14,629 bases of DNA from an uncultured Oscillospiraceae bacterium (GCA_910579725.1 CAJTUD010000045.1:7930-22558); one strand, 5' to 3'. Positions 1 through 7,257 are shown, counted from the first letter of the stretch. Notes: generated by a model not told the origin, from the letters alone. Numbers and translations: made by a program.

Positions 1-320
1 TTGCCGCCGTTGTAAAAGAAGCAGTCGATGTTGAATTTCTTCAGGGTCTCCAGCACCGTGGGATAGTCCCCGTCCGTCAGCTTCCGCCGGCAGGAGCCGA
101 TGGCGGAGGCGGGGGTACGGTTCAATTTGGCGATGGTCTCCCCGGGCACGTCCGTCAGGTCGATGAGGTCCCCCTTCAGGATGCCCTCCGCCCCAAACCG
201 GGCGGCGTAAATTTTATCCGCCTGTCCGGAGGCCCGGGCCGCCTCCACCACCCCCTGGAGGGAGCAGTTGATCACCGCCGTGGGGCCGCCGCCATGGGCT
301 ACCAGAATATTTTTTCCCAT
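1..320 (-). CDS. pfk: 6-phosphofructokinase family protein, N-terminal part (cut by window edge)
   Basis: Phosphorylates fructose-6-phosphate to fructose-1,6-bisphosphate in cytosolic glycolysis, using ATP or pyrophosphate. The 106 visible residues start MGKNILVAHGGGPTAVIN, the phosphoryl-donor-binding glycine loop of the PF00365 family, and contain the family segments GILKGDLIDL near residue 48 and IGSCRRKL near residue 76. The visible part ends in FFYNGGN (about residues 99-106), the start of the second loop (GGDGS in ATP enzymes, GGNDS or GGDDS in many PPi-type relatives). The residue after this Asn, which helps tell ATP from PPi use, lies outside the window, so the donor is undecided. The start ATG shares its A with the TGA stop of the aldolase gene upstream (TGATG at 318-322), with an AAGGGG ribosome binding site inside the aldolase's last codons. 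This suggests translational coupling, so the two successive glycolytic enzymes are made from one mRNA. Confidence 0.85.
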   Translation of the reverse strand, partial: MGKNILVAHGGGPTAVINCSLQGVVEAARASGQADKIYAARFGAEGILKGDLIDLTDVPGETIAKLNRTPASAIGSCRRKLTDGDYPTVLETLKKFNIDCFFYNGG

Positions 321-1477
321 CAAATCCCCTTCTTCCTGTACCGCTCGGCCATTTCGTCCAGACTGACGGACTCGATGAGGGGAGCCCTGCCCACGCTGTC
401 AAATTCCACAATGAGGGTTCCGACAACCTCCTTCACGCCCCGCTCGATGCAGTCCACGATGCACCCGATGTCCTCGTCGGGCACACTGCCGTACATGACG
501 GTGTCCATAATGGGGGGCAGGAAGACCCGGGGATCGAAGGCGGAGGGATTGGCCAGCAGCAGCTGGTAGATGCCGCTGATGGTGGTCTTCTCCCGCAGCT
601 CCGGCTCGTTTTTGAACAGCTCCCGCAGATTCCGGGTCACGGCCAGACGGATGTCGGTGTCCACATTGATCTTCCGGATGCCCAGCTTGGACACCTCTTT
701 GAGCTGCTCCTTACGGATGCCGTAGGCGTCGTGAATGTCGCCGCCCAGGGCGTTGATCTCGGAGACGATGTACTGAGGTACGGTGGAGGAGCCGTGGCTG
801 ACCAGAGTGCCCTCGACGCCCTCGTGCATCATGCACTCCTTGGTGGCAATGGCGATCTCCTTGCGGATGACGGTGTCCTTGCCCTTGTTGGCCCCATGCT
901 TGGTGCCGTAGCTGATGGCCAGAGCGTCCACGCCGGTCTGGCGGAAGAACTTCACCGCGTCCATGGGGTTGGTGTAGGTGGAGTTGGCGGCAAACACGTG
1001 GTCCTCCACCCCCGCCAGAACGCCCAGCTCGCCCTCCACGGTGACGCCCCGCTCGTGGGCATACTTGACCACCTCCCGGGTCAGCTCCACATTTTCGTCA
1101 AAGGGAAGAGAGGAGCCGTCGATCATGACGGAGGTGTAGCCGCCCTGAATGGCGGCGATGCAGGAGTCCAGATTCTTGCCGTGGTCCAGATGCAGGGCGA
1201 TGGGAATGGGGGAATCCACAGCGTACTTCTTCACGGCGTTGGCGATGTTCAGCGCCCCCCGCTTCTTGTCCTCCAGGGTCCCCTGGGCAAAGTCGGTGCG
1301 CCCGCCCATGAAGGCGTTGGCCAGGTCCGCCCCCTGAAGGATGGCGGCGGAGCGGAACATCTCATGGACCTCGATGACGGCCTTGGCCTGACAGACGGCG
1401 TTGACGTTGAAGGCCCCCTGCGCGTAGTTGTACTTCTCGGTTGCGTCCAGAATCGCTTTCATTGGCACCAACGGCAT
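320..1477 (-). CDS. fba: class II fructose-bisphosphate aldolase
   Basis: Zinc-dependent aldolase that cleaves fructose-1,6-bisphosphate to glyceraldehyde-3-phosphate and dihydroxyacetone phosphate; cytosolic. The 385-residue product has the class II landmarks: N-terminal GAFNVN (21-26), HLDHG (96-100) with catalytic Asp98 and metal ligand His99, EGELG (148-152), the metal-ligand region TKHG with His194, SHGSS (228-232) and the phosphate-binding INVDTD (270-275). It is longer than the roughly 285-residue KbaY-type enzymes and carries the C-terminal tail seen in long class II aldolases. The ATG at 1477 is preceded by GGAGGT at 1486-1491 with an 8-nt gap. It is the first gene of a two-gene glycolytic operon with the phosphofructokinase and is transcribed divergently from the MATE gene. 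No key residue appears to be missing. Assignment to the family is firm; activity on other ketose bisphosphates such as tagatose-1,6-bisphosphate cannot be excluded from sequence alone. Confidence 0.93.
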   Translation of the reverse strand: MPLVPMKAILDATEKYNYAQGAFNVNAVCQAKAVIEVHEMFRSAAILQGADLANAFMGGRTDFAQGTLEDKKRGALNIANAVKKYAVDSPIPIALHLDHGKNLDSCIAAIQGGYTSVMIDGSSLPFDENVELTREVVKYAHERGVTVEGELGVLAGVEDHVFAANSTYTNPMDAVKFFRQTGVDALAISYGTKHGANKGKDTVIRKEIAIATKECMMHEGVEGTLVSHGSSTVPQYIVSEINALGGDIHDAYGIRKEQLKEVSKLGIRKINVDTDIRLAVTRNLRELFKNEPELREKTTISGIYQLLLANPSAFDPRVFLPPIMDTVMYGSVPDEDIGCIVDCIERGVKEVVGTLIVEFDSVGRAPLIESVSLDEMAERYRKKGI

Positions 1478-1551
1478 AATAATTTACCTCCATAAGCTGC
1501 GGTGGAAAGCCGCAAATTTAATTACTTATTTAATTTAATTAATTTATATTC

Positions 1552-1580
1552 AGCATACACTATCTTCTATTATCTGGCAA
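1552..1580 (-). promoter_or_regulatory. candidate sigma-A promoter of the fba-pfk operon
   Basis: On the minus strand TTGCCA (1580-1575) is followed after exactly 17 bp by TATGCT (1557-1552). The -35 matches consensus at 5 of 6 positions and the -10 at 4 of 6. It sits about 75 bp upstream of the fba start, and an AT-rich stretch (about 1514-1550) lies between promoter and ribosome binding site. The gap is AT-rich, so other weak matches exist there; confidence is moderate. Confidence 0.45.
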
Positions 1581-1666
1581 GATGGGAAAAGCACTAAATA
1601 TTTGCTCCGATTTTAGTTTAGAATCACAACGGCGGCCCCTTTTTTCAAAACCTCCCCCCTCCGCCC

Positions 1667-1695
1667 TTGCAATTCCCGGCGGGAGGCTCTACAAT
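1667..1695 (+). promoter_or_regulatory. candidate sigma-A promoter of the MATE gene
   Basis: TTGCAA (1667-1672), a 17-bp spacer, then TACAAT (1690-1695), 79 bp before the chosen MATE start. The spacer contains the 11-bp odd palindrome TCCCGGCGGGA (1674-1684). A second, imperfect palindrome, GAAACCGCGCTTTC (1711-1724), lies just after the expected transcription start and could be an operator. The promoter lies inside the longer N-terminal extension of the open frame (back to 1582), which argues against that longer start. Confidence 0.6.
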
Positions 1696-1773
1696 ATAAC
1701 CATCAAAAGGGAAACCGCGCTTTCACGGACGAAGGGTCCGGTCCGGATTGGAAGCGGCGGGAGGAGGCCGGCT

Positions 1774-3156
1774 ATGGCAGTACAGAAAAGAGACGATTTT
1801 TCTCAGGGCGGGATCGCGGGAAACATTCTGTCCCTGGCGATTCCGCTGACGGTGGCACAGCTGACGGTTGTATTATATAATGTGGTGGACAGAGCGTTCA
1901 TCGGCCATATTGACGCCGTCGGCCGGGACGCCTTCACCGGCATCGGGCTGGTGATGCCGGCCACCTACATCATCACCGCCTTTGCCAATCTGTGCGGCGC
2001 CGGCGGCGCGCCGCTGTTCTCCATCGCCCGGGGACGGGGAAAGGACGAGGAGGCGTCCCGGATCATGGGGGTCAGCTTCACCCTGCTGCTCCTGCTGGGC
2101 GCGGCGCTGACGGCGGGCTTTTACCTGTTCCAGACGCCCTTCCTCTACCTGGTGGGGGGCAGCGACAGCACCGTGGTTCACGCCAGAAGCTATCTGCAAA
2201 TCTACCTGACGGGCGTGATTCCGGTGATGATCGGGCTGGGGATGAATCCCTTCATCAACGCCCAGGGCTTCGGAAAGGTGGGCATGATGACCACGCTGCT
2301 GGGGGCGGTCGTGAACCTGGCGCTGGACCCCCTTCTGATTTTCGGCCTGCACATGGGGGTCCAGGGAGCGGCGCTGGCCACGGTCATCGCCCAGTTCTGC
2401 TCCGCAATATGGGTGATGGCGTTTCTGACCGGGCGGCGGACGGTTCTGCGGCTGGAGCGGAGAAGCATGGGGCTGGAAGCGCCCATCCTCCGGCGAATCT
2501 GCGGCCTGGGTCTGACCGGCTTCACCTTTTCCGTCACCAACAGTCTGGTCCAGGCCCTCGGCAACGCCCAGCTCCAGACCTGGGGCGCGGCTGGTCAGGG
2601 CGGCGACCTGTACGTGGCGGCCATGACCGCCATTGTTTCCATCCGGGAGATTGTTTTTCAGCCCATCCGCGGGCTGACCCAGGGAGCCCAGCCGGTGCTG
2701 GGCTATAATTTCGGCGCGGGGAAGTACAGCCGGGTCCGGGAGAGCATTCGCTTTCTCACCGTGAGCTGCCTTGGATACAACATCCTGGTTTGGGCGCTGC
2801 TGCTGGCCTTCCCCCGGGCCTTCATCCTGCTGTTCAACGACGATCCCGCCCTTCTGGCGGCAGGTGCGCCCGCCATGCGGATCTATTACGCAGCCTATGT
2901 GATGATGAGCTTTCAGATGATCGGACAAAACACCTTTGTGGCCCTGGGCCGGGCGAAAAACGCGGTGTTCTTTTCCCTGTTCCGCAAGGTGATTCTGGTT
3001 GTGCCGCTGATGGTGCTCCTTCCCCGCCTGTGGGGACTGGGCGCCTACGGCGTTTTCGCCTCCGAGCCGGTCAGCGATATTCTCGGCGGCGCGGCGTGCT
3101 ATATCACCATGATGTGCACCGTCTGGCGGGACATGAAGCGGCCGGACGAGACGTAG
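1774..3156 (+). CDS. MATE family multidrug efflux transporter
   Basis: Inner-membrane cation-coupled antiporter of the MATE (MatE, PF01554) family, which exports organic cations, drugs or metabolites. The 460-residue product has the usual family length and about 12 hydrophobic segments in two related halves. The first half begins IPLTVAQLTVVLYNVVDRAFIG, the typical TM1 pattern ending in the conserved D-x-x-F-I-G turn. The second half repeats the pattern around residues 240-300 with a P-I-R-G-L-T-Q-G-A-Q-P motif. The ATG at 1774 is chosen because GGAGGAGG at 1760-1767 precedes it by 6 nt; the frame stays open to an ATG at 1582, but that extension is not MATE-like and covers the likely promoter. 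It is monocistronic, with its own promoter and a strong terminator. The substrate cannot be told. No function link to the sugar genes is evident. Confidence 0.88.
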   Translation: MAVQKRDDFSQGGIAGNILSLAIPLTVAQLTVVLYNVVDRAFIGHIDAVGRDAFTGIGLVMPATYIITAFANLCGAGGAPLFSIARGRGKDEEASRIMGVSFTLLLLLGAALTAGFYLFQTPFLYLVGGSDSTVVHARSYLQIYLTGVIPVMIGLGMNPFINAQGFGKVGMMTTLLGAVVNLALDPLLIFGLHMGVQGAALATVIAQFCSAIWVMAFLTGRRTVLRLERRSMGLEAPILRRICGLGLTGFTFSVTNSLVQALGNAQLQTWGAAGQGGDLYVAAMTAIVSIREIVFQPIRGLTQGAQPVLGYNFGAGKYSRVRESIRFLTVSCLGYNILVWALLLAFPRAFILLFNDDPALLAAGAPAMRIYYAAYVMMSFQMIGQNTFVALGRAKNAVFFSLFRKVILVVPLMVLLPRLWGLGAYGVFASEPVSDILGGAACYITMMCTVWRDMKRPDET

Positions 3157-3207
3157 GCGGCCGCGGGGAACGAAACCGGCGTTTTCCTTGCAGAAGCCTC
3201 CCAACTG

Positions 3208-3239
3208 AAAGGCAGCCGCCATCAGGCGGCTGCCTTTTT
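3208..3239 (+). terminator. rho-independent terminator after the MATE gene
   Basis: Perfect 10-bp GC-rich stem GGCAGCCGCC (3211-3220), loop ATCA, GGCGGCTGCC (3225-3234), followed by TTTTT (3235-3239), 55 bp after the MATE stop. The AAA before the stem extends pairing with the T run. Confidence 0.92.
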
Positions 3240-3464
3240 GCGCGGCGGGGCGGCGGGACGCTGGAAGCGGCGCATGGAAAATCAGCAAAAACGACAACCA
3301 GGCGCAAAAAACAGCAAGCGCGGCGCGTGACAAAGTCTGGAGATGTTGTTAAAATATAATAAAAAAGGGGACAATCCAACGCCGCTGTTCCGTCAATTTG
3401 GCGGCAAAGCGCGGCAAAAGGCGGATTTTCCGCCGGAACTATATCATGTGAGGGAGGATACGAC
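3240..3464 (+). other. intergenic leader region of the ABC importer operon
   Basis: No gene is supported between the MATE stop and the first permease (308 bp in all). After the MATE terminator it holds a promoter (3327-3360) and a leader of about 100 nt. The leader contains a 10-bp-periodic run (GCGGCAAAGC, GCGGCAAAAG, GCGGATTTTC at 3401-3430) and a small hairpin, GGCGGA-TTT-TCCGCC (3420-3434), about 30 nt before the start codon. There is no T run after the hairpin, so it is not a terminator. A short open frame at 3343-3537 lacks a ribosome binding site and overlaps the permease in another frame. Confidence 0.5.
3327..3360 (+). promoter_or_regulatory. candidate sigma-A promoter of the ABC importer operon
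   Basis: GTGACA (3327-3332) and TAAAAT (3350-3355) with a 17-bp spacer, each 5 of 6 to consensus. A perfect TATAAT (3355-3360) directly overlaps the end of that -10, but with a 22-bp gap to GTGACA it would need another -35. Either way transcription would start near 3362-3368, giving a leader of about 100 nt. Confidence 0.6.
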
Positions 3465-4436
3465 GTGCGTGCAACAAGAACCGACAAACCCGCCGCCCTG
3501 CGGACCGGCCGCTTCAGCAAGGCGAAAAAGACGCTGATGCTGCTGACCATGGTGGCCCCGGCGGCCATCTGGCTGCTGCTGCTGCGCTACCTGCCCATGG
3601 GAGGGCTGGTGCTGGCCTTCAAGGAGTACAAGATCAATCCCCGGAACCCCACCTTCATCAGCAATCTGCTCAACAGCAAGTGGGTCAGCTTCGACAACTT
3701 CAAGTTCCTCTTCATGACCGACGACGCCTGGGTCATGGTCCGCAACACCCTGGCCTACAACCTGGTGTTCATCGTTCTGGGCATCATCGTCCCTGTGGCC
3801 TTTGCCATCATGATGAACGAACTGACCCACAAATTTGTGGCCAAGACCTACCAGACCATGATGTTCTTCCCCTACTTCCTCTCCTGGGTGGTGGTCAGCT
3901 ACTTTCTCAACGCCTTCCTGGATGCCCAGTACGGCATGATTCCCCATTTGCAGGCGGCGGCGGGAGGCGGCGTGACCAGCTGGTACACCACCCCCGGGCC
4001 ATGGCCCTTCATCCTCGTATTCGCCAACCTGTGGAAGAACGTGGGCTACTCCACCATCCTGTATCTGGCGGCTATCGCGGGCATCGACGCCACCCAGTAC
4101 GAGGCCGCCGCCATCGACGGAGCCAGCAAGTGGCAGCAGATTTTCCACGTGACCATCCCCAATCTGCGCTCCATGATCGCCATATTGTTCATTCTGAACG
4201 TGGGCAAGATTTTCAACGCGGACTTCGGCCTGTTCTACAACGTCCCCATGCAGAACGGAGCGCTCTTCCCCGTGACCCAGGTGGTGGACACCTACATATA
4301 CTACGCCATGCTCAACACCGGAAACATCGGCATGACGTCCGCCGCGGGACTTCTGCAAAACGTGATCGGCCTGTTCTGTATCCTGGGGGCCAACCGCGTC
4401 ATCAAGCGCATCGACTCGGAAAGCGCGCTGTTTTAA
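3465..4436 (+). CDS. carbohydrate ABC transporter permease, LplB type
   Basis: Membrane subunit of a carbohydrate importer, working with the second permease and the lipoprotein encoded next to it. The 323-residue protein has about six membrane segments (roughly 23-52, 93-115, 130-150, 179-206, 237-251 and 296-314). The cytoplasmic EAA loop has Glu213, Asp218 and Gly219, followed by the I-P-N-L end; this loop docks the ATPase. The opening PMGGLVLAFKEYK is typical of LplB/YteP-type permeases of Gram-positive oligosaccharide importers. The start is a GTG at 3465, 6 nt after GGGAGGA (3452-3458); no in-frame ATG lies nearby. It is the first gene of a three-gene operon. No ATPase gene is present, so a shared MsmX-like ATPase encoded elsewhere is expected. 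The substrate is unknown; an oligosaccharide is likely by family. Confidence 0.92.
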   Translation: MRATRTDKPAALRTGRFSKAKKTLMLLTMVAPAAIWLLLLRYLPMGGLVLAFKEYKINPRNPTFISNLLNSKWVSFDNFKFLFMTDDAWVMVRNTLAYNLVFIVLGIIVPVAFAIMMNELTHKFVAKTYQTMMFFPYFLSWVVVSYFLNAFLDAQYGMIPHLQAAAGGGVTSWYTTPGPWPFILVFANLWKNVGYSTILYLAAIAGIDATQYEAAAIDGASKWQQIFHVTIPNLRSMIAILFILNVGKIFNADFGLFYNVPMQNGALFPVTQVVDTYIYYAMLNTGNIGMTSAAGLLQNVIGLFCILGANRVIKRIDSESALF

Positions 4437-4448
4437 GGAGGCAATGAG

Positions 4449-5369
4449 ATGAGCAAGAATAAAAAGAATCTGCGTCTGACCTCCGTCAGCGCAGGGGCGG
4501 AGACGGTCATGCACATCATTCTGGGCCTGTTCGCCCTGGGGTGCGTCATTCCCTTCCTGTTTGTCGTCATTATCTCCTTCTCCTCGGAGGAGTCCATCCG
4601 GACCATCGGCTACTCCTTCGTTCCCCAGGAGTGGAGCCTGGAAACCTACCAGTACGCCTTCGAGAAGCTGCCGCAGATCTGGCGGTCCTTCTTCAACAGC
4701 ATTTTCATCACCGTGGTGGGTACGGTTCTGAGCACCGCCATGTGCGCCCTGTACTCCTACGCCCTGTACCGCCCGGACTTCAAGTTCCGCAATTTCTTCA
4801 CCTTCTTCAGCTTCTTCACCATGATCTTCAGCGGCGGTCTGGTTCCCACCTACATCATCTCCAAGCAGCTGCTGGGCCTGAGCGAGAACTACGCGGCGCT
4901 GATCGTCCCTCTGCTGGTCAGTCCCTTCAATATCATCGTCATGCGCACCTTCTTCAAAAGCTCGGTGCCTATGGAGCTCATCGAGGCGGCCACGGTGGAC
5001 GGCAGCGGCGAGTACTCCACCCTGCTGCGGGTCGTGGCGCCCATCGCCAAGCCGGGCATCGCCACCATCGCGCTGCTCAACGCCCTGGCCTATTGGAACG
5101 ACTGGTTCCAGGCGCTGCTGTATCTCCGGCAGAACAAGGCGCTCCAGCCCCTCCAGGCGCTGCTGATGGAGCTTCAGAAGAACGTGGAGTACCTCAACCG
5201 CATGGCGGGGCAGCTGGGCACCGCCGCCATCATGGAGTCCACCAAAGTGCCGACCCAGACCCTCCGCATGGCCCTGGTGGTGCTGCTGGTGGTCCCCATC
5301 GCCTGCGCCTACCCCTTTTTCCAGCGGTACATTGTAGCCGGTCTGACCATCGGCTCCGTCAAAGGCTGA
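4449..5369 (+). CDS. carbohydrate ABC transporter permease, LplC/YtcP type
   Basis: Second membrane subunit of the importer, 306 residues, of the LplC/YtcP branch of MalG-like permeases. The N-terminal membrane segment (about 18-45) ends in the family's I-I-S-F-S-S sequence and is followed by a short extracellular loop. The EAA loop E-A-A-T-V-D-G starts at Glu179, with Gly185 and the following pattern ending A-P-I-A-K-P. The C-terminal P-F-F-Q-R-Y-I-V-A-G-L-T-I-G-S-V-K-G ending is a hallmark of this subfamily. The start ATG at 4449 follows AAGGAGG (4435-4441), which overlaps the stop of the first permease; the 12-nt spacing suggests coupled translation and equal amounts of the two permeases. 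An ATG at 4444 is out of frame and stops after two codons. Confidence 0.93.
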   Translation: MSKNKKNLRLTSVSAGAETVMHIILGLFALGCVIPFLFVVIISFSSEESIRTIGYSFVPQEWSLETYQYAFEKLPQIWRSFFNSIFITVVGTVLSTAMCALYSYALYRPDFKFRNFFTFFSFFTMIFSGGLVPTYIISKQLLGLSENYAALIVPLLVSPFNIIVMRTFFKSSVPMELIEAATVDGSGEYSTLLRVVAPIAKPGIATIALLNALAYWNDWFQALLYLRQNKALQPLQALLMELQKNVEYLNRMAGQLGTAAIMESTKVPTQTLRMALVVLLVVPIACAYPFFQRYIVAGLTIGSVKG

Positions 5370-5371
5370 TC

Positions 5372-5385
5372 CAGCGGAAACGCTG
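5372..5385 (+). other. GNRA-capped mRNA hairpin between permease 2 and the binding protein
   Basis: CAGCG (5372-5376), a GAAA tetraloop (5377-5380), CGCTG (5381-5385), then TTTTG (5386-5390), just after the permease stop. Five base pairs is short for an efficient terminator. By analogy with other importer operons it could act as a weak attenuator or as a 5' stabiliser of a processed binding-protein mRNA. Confidence 0.45.
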
Positions 5386-5419
5386 TTTTGTGCAACAATT
5401 TGAAATGGAGGAAAAACAC

Positions 5420-7018
5420 ATGAAAAAGTTTCTTGCGCTGCTTCTCACAGCCATGCTGATCTTGTCCCTCGCGGCCTGCGGCGGCGGGAACAACGATCCC
5501 GCCCCCAGCCAGCCCTCTCCCGCTCCCAGCACCGGCTCTCCGGACGCCCCTGCGGACGTTCCCGCCGCTTCCGAGCTGGAGCCCGTAACCCTGAAGATGT
5601 GGTTCCACGGCAGCACCGTCACCCCCGAGGCTTCCGCCAAGGTGCTGGAGACCCTCAACCCCGTTCTTCAGGAGAAGCTCAACGTGACCCTGGAGCCCAT
5701 CTGGGGCACCTGGGGCGACTTTGACGACAGCGTCGTCACCGCCCTGGCCGGCGGCGATGATGTGGACATCTATTTCACCTGCAACTGGTCTCCCAACGAG
5801 TACAACCGCTACGCCCGGGACGGCTACTGGGTCAAGCTGGACGATCTGCTGCCCACCTGCGGCGCGGAGCTGATGTCCGCCATTCCCGATGAGATTTGGG
5901 AGTGCGCCCAGACCAACGGCTACGACGGCATGGGCACCTACGCCGTTCCCGGCCTGAAGGACACCGCCACCCAGTACTGCTGGGACGTGAACGGCACCTT
6001 GCTGGCCGAGCTGGGCTATAACGTGGACGAGGTGTGCGCCGCCGGTCTGGATTACTACTCCGACGACTTCGAGGCGCTGCTGAAGGCCGCCAAGGACGCC
6101 AAGGGCGACAGCTTCTACCCCCTGCTCATCGAGGCCGTGGTCCTCGAGCGCATGGGTACCACCACCGCCATCGTCACCGGCGATCTGGGCAACAGCAACA
6201 TCCTCTCCTACTACTACGACGCGGAGCACCCCTCCAAGGATCTGGGCAGCACCGTCGTCAACAAGTACGCCACCCCGGAGTTCCAGAAATTCGTGGAGCG
6301 CACCTACTATCTGGCTCAGAAGGGTTACATCGCCCCCAGCAGCCAGAATGAAGCCACCGCCAACGACTACCGCACCGCCACCTCCCTGAGCGGCGACTAT
6401 CTCATCAACACCCAGTCCTACGCCTTCGGCTGCGAGCTGGACTACTCCAGCGCCCGCAAGATCGACGTGCGCATGGTGCCCGCCGACGCGCCCTACATGG
6501 ACGCCACCTCCGGCCAGGGCGCGATGATGGCCATCTCCGCCACCTCCAAGAATCCGGAGCGGGCCCTGATGTTCCTGAACCTGCTGAACACCGATCCCGA
6601 AATCATGACCCTGCTCAACTACGGCGTGGAGGGCTATACCTACAACAAGAATTCCGACGGCTCCATCACCTTCATTGACGAGAACCGGGCCAACTACACC
6701 CCCTGGACCAACGGCATGGGCAACGTCCGTATCCTGCCTCCCACCGACGCCCAGGGCCTGGATTTCTGGGACCGCTTCACCGCCTACTATAACTCCGCGG
6801 AGAAGCTCCCCATGGGCGGCTTCGTCTTCGACGCCTCCGCCTATGAGCAGGAAGCCGCGGCCATCGCCAACGTGTACGCCGAGTACGGCTTCAACCTGAT
6901 GAGCGGCGCGGTGGATCCCGCCAAGGCTCTGCCCGACTTCCTCAGCAAGCTGGAGAGCGCCGGTATTGACCGGATCATCTCCGGAGCCCAGGAGCAGCTG
7001 GCGGCCTATCTGGGATAA
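5420..7018 (+). CDS. extracellular solute-binding lipoprotein of the LplABC-type importer
   Basis: Substrate-capturing lipoprotein anchored outside the membrane that delivers a sugar to the two permeases encoded upstream. The 532-residue product has a lipoprotein signal peptide (MKKFLALLLTAM...) with lipobox L-A-A-C and lipidated Cys20, then a Pro/Ser/Ala-rich linker (about 21-55). The mature domain starts VTLKMWFHG and has the S-G-Q-G-A-M-M-A-I-S and P-E-R-A-L-M-F-L-N-L-L patterns of the LplA/LipO/YtcQ group. The C-terminus D-P-A-K-A-L-P-D-F-L-S-K-L matches the same group. The ATG at 5420 follows GGAGG (5407-5411) by 8 nt. The frame is open far upstream through the permease gene, but only this start gives a signal peptide. 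It is the last gene of the operon. The ligand is unknown; a family link to oligosaccharides is expected. Confidence 0.92.
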   Translation: MKKFLALLLTAMLILSLAACGGGNNDPAPSQPSPAPSTGSPDAPADVPAASELEPVTLKMWFHGSTVTPEASAKVLETLNPVLQEKLNVTLEPIWGTWGDFDDSVVTALAGGDDVDIYFTCNWSPNEYNRYARDGYWVKLDDLLPTCGAELMSAIPDEIWECAQTNGYDGMGTYAVPGLKDTATQYCWDVNGTLLAELGYNVDEVCAAGLDYYSDDFEALLKAAKDAKGDSFYPLLIEAVVLERMGTTTAIVTGDLGNSNILSYYYDAEHPSKDLGSTVVNKYATPEFQKFVERTYYLAQKGYIAPSSQNEATANDYRTATSLSGDYLINTQSYAFGCELDYSSARKIDVRMVPADAPYMDATSGQGAMMAISATSKNPERALMFLNLLNTDPEIMTLLNYGVEGYTYNKNSDGSITFIDENRANYTPWTNGMGNVRILPPTDAQGLDFWDRFTAYYNSAEKLPMGGFVFDASAYEQEAAAIANVYAEYGFNLMSGAVDPAKALPDFLSKLESAGIDRIISGAQEQLAAYLG

Positions 7019-7044
7019 GCCCCTCCCCCATCGCGGCATAGCAG

Positions 7045-7077
7045 AAAACCGCCCCGCACGATTCTCGTGCGGGGCGG
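7045..7077 (-). terminator. terminator between convergent genes, T-tract on the minus strand
   Basis: Perfect 13-bp GC-rich stem with a 3-nt loop (arms 7049-7061 and 7065-7077, loop TTC). On the minus strand it is followed by TTTTC (7048-7044), so it is a proper intrinsic terminator for the DUF624 gene. On the plus strand the hairpin follows the binding-protein stop by 30 bp but is followed by CCCCATATG rather than T residues, so it may end or protect that mRNA less efficiently. Confidence 0.8.
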
Positions 7078-7094
7078 CCCCATATGCGGTTATC

Positions 7095-7257
7095 AGAACC
7101 TGTATTCACAACCCTTGAACGCTGTCCAGCCAGTCTTTTTCCCGCCATACTGTGTCGCTTTTCCTTGCAATCCGTCAGGATGACCGCGGAAAACCTCCTT
7201 GTCTGACGAAAAAAATCCTCGTCCATCCAGCATTCCCCGATTATGAATACAGGTTCT
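7095..7257. repeat. 163-bp segment bounded by perfect 14-bp inverted repeats
   Basis: AGAACCTGTATTCA (7095-7108) recurs as its exact reverse complement at 7244-7257. The similarity runs on for three further inner bases with one mismatch. The right arm reaches into the TGA stop of the DUF624 gene (7257-7259). The inside is more AT-rich than its surroundings, contains a smaller inverted pair (GTCAGGATGACC region and GTCTGACG) and no supported gene. It could be a MITE-like remnant, a long-range stem in the 3' UTR of the DUF624 mRNA, or a small RNA. No clear target-site duplication was seen. Confidence 0.55.

Noticed and set aside
1710..1725. Catabolite-repression (cre) site downstream of the MATE promoter
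   Set aside because: The core GNAANCG fits, but the conserved flanking T and the right-half C are missing; kept only as a generic palindrome.
1582..1773. Longer N-terminus for the MATE protein
   Set aside because: It covers a good promoter, lacks a ribosome binding site at 1582 and adds 64 residues unlike the family; ATG 1774 has a strong site.
1873..3333. 486-codon antisense frame opposite the MATE gene
   Set aside because: Composition typical of an antisense shadow (Gly, His, Gln, Pro rich), and it crosses the MATE terminator.
4541..5419. Long in-frame upstream extension of the binding-protein gene (open frame back to 4541, 825 codons in all)
   Set aside because: It overlaps the real second permease in another frame, has no transporter-like sequence, and would bury the signal peptide and lipobox starting at 5420.
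6975..7226. 83-codon minus-strand frame in the gap after the binding protein
   Set aside because: It runs through the terminator hairpin into the binding-protein gene and has no convincing ribosome binding site or domain.
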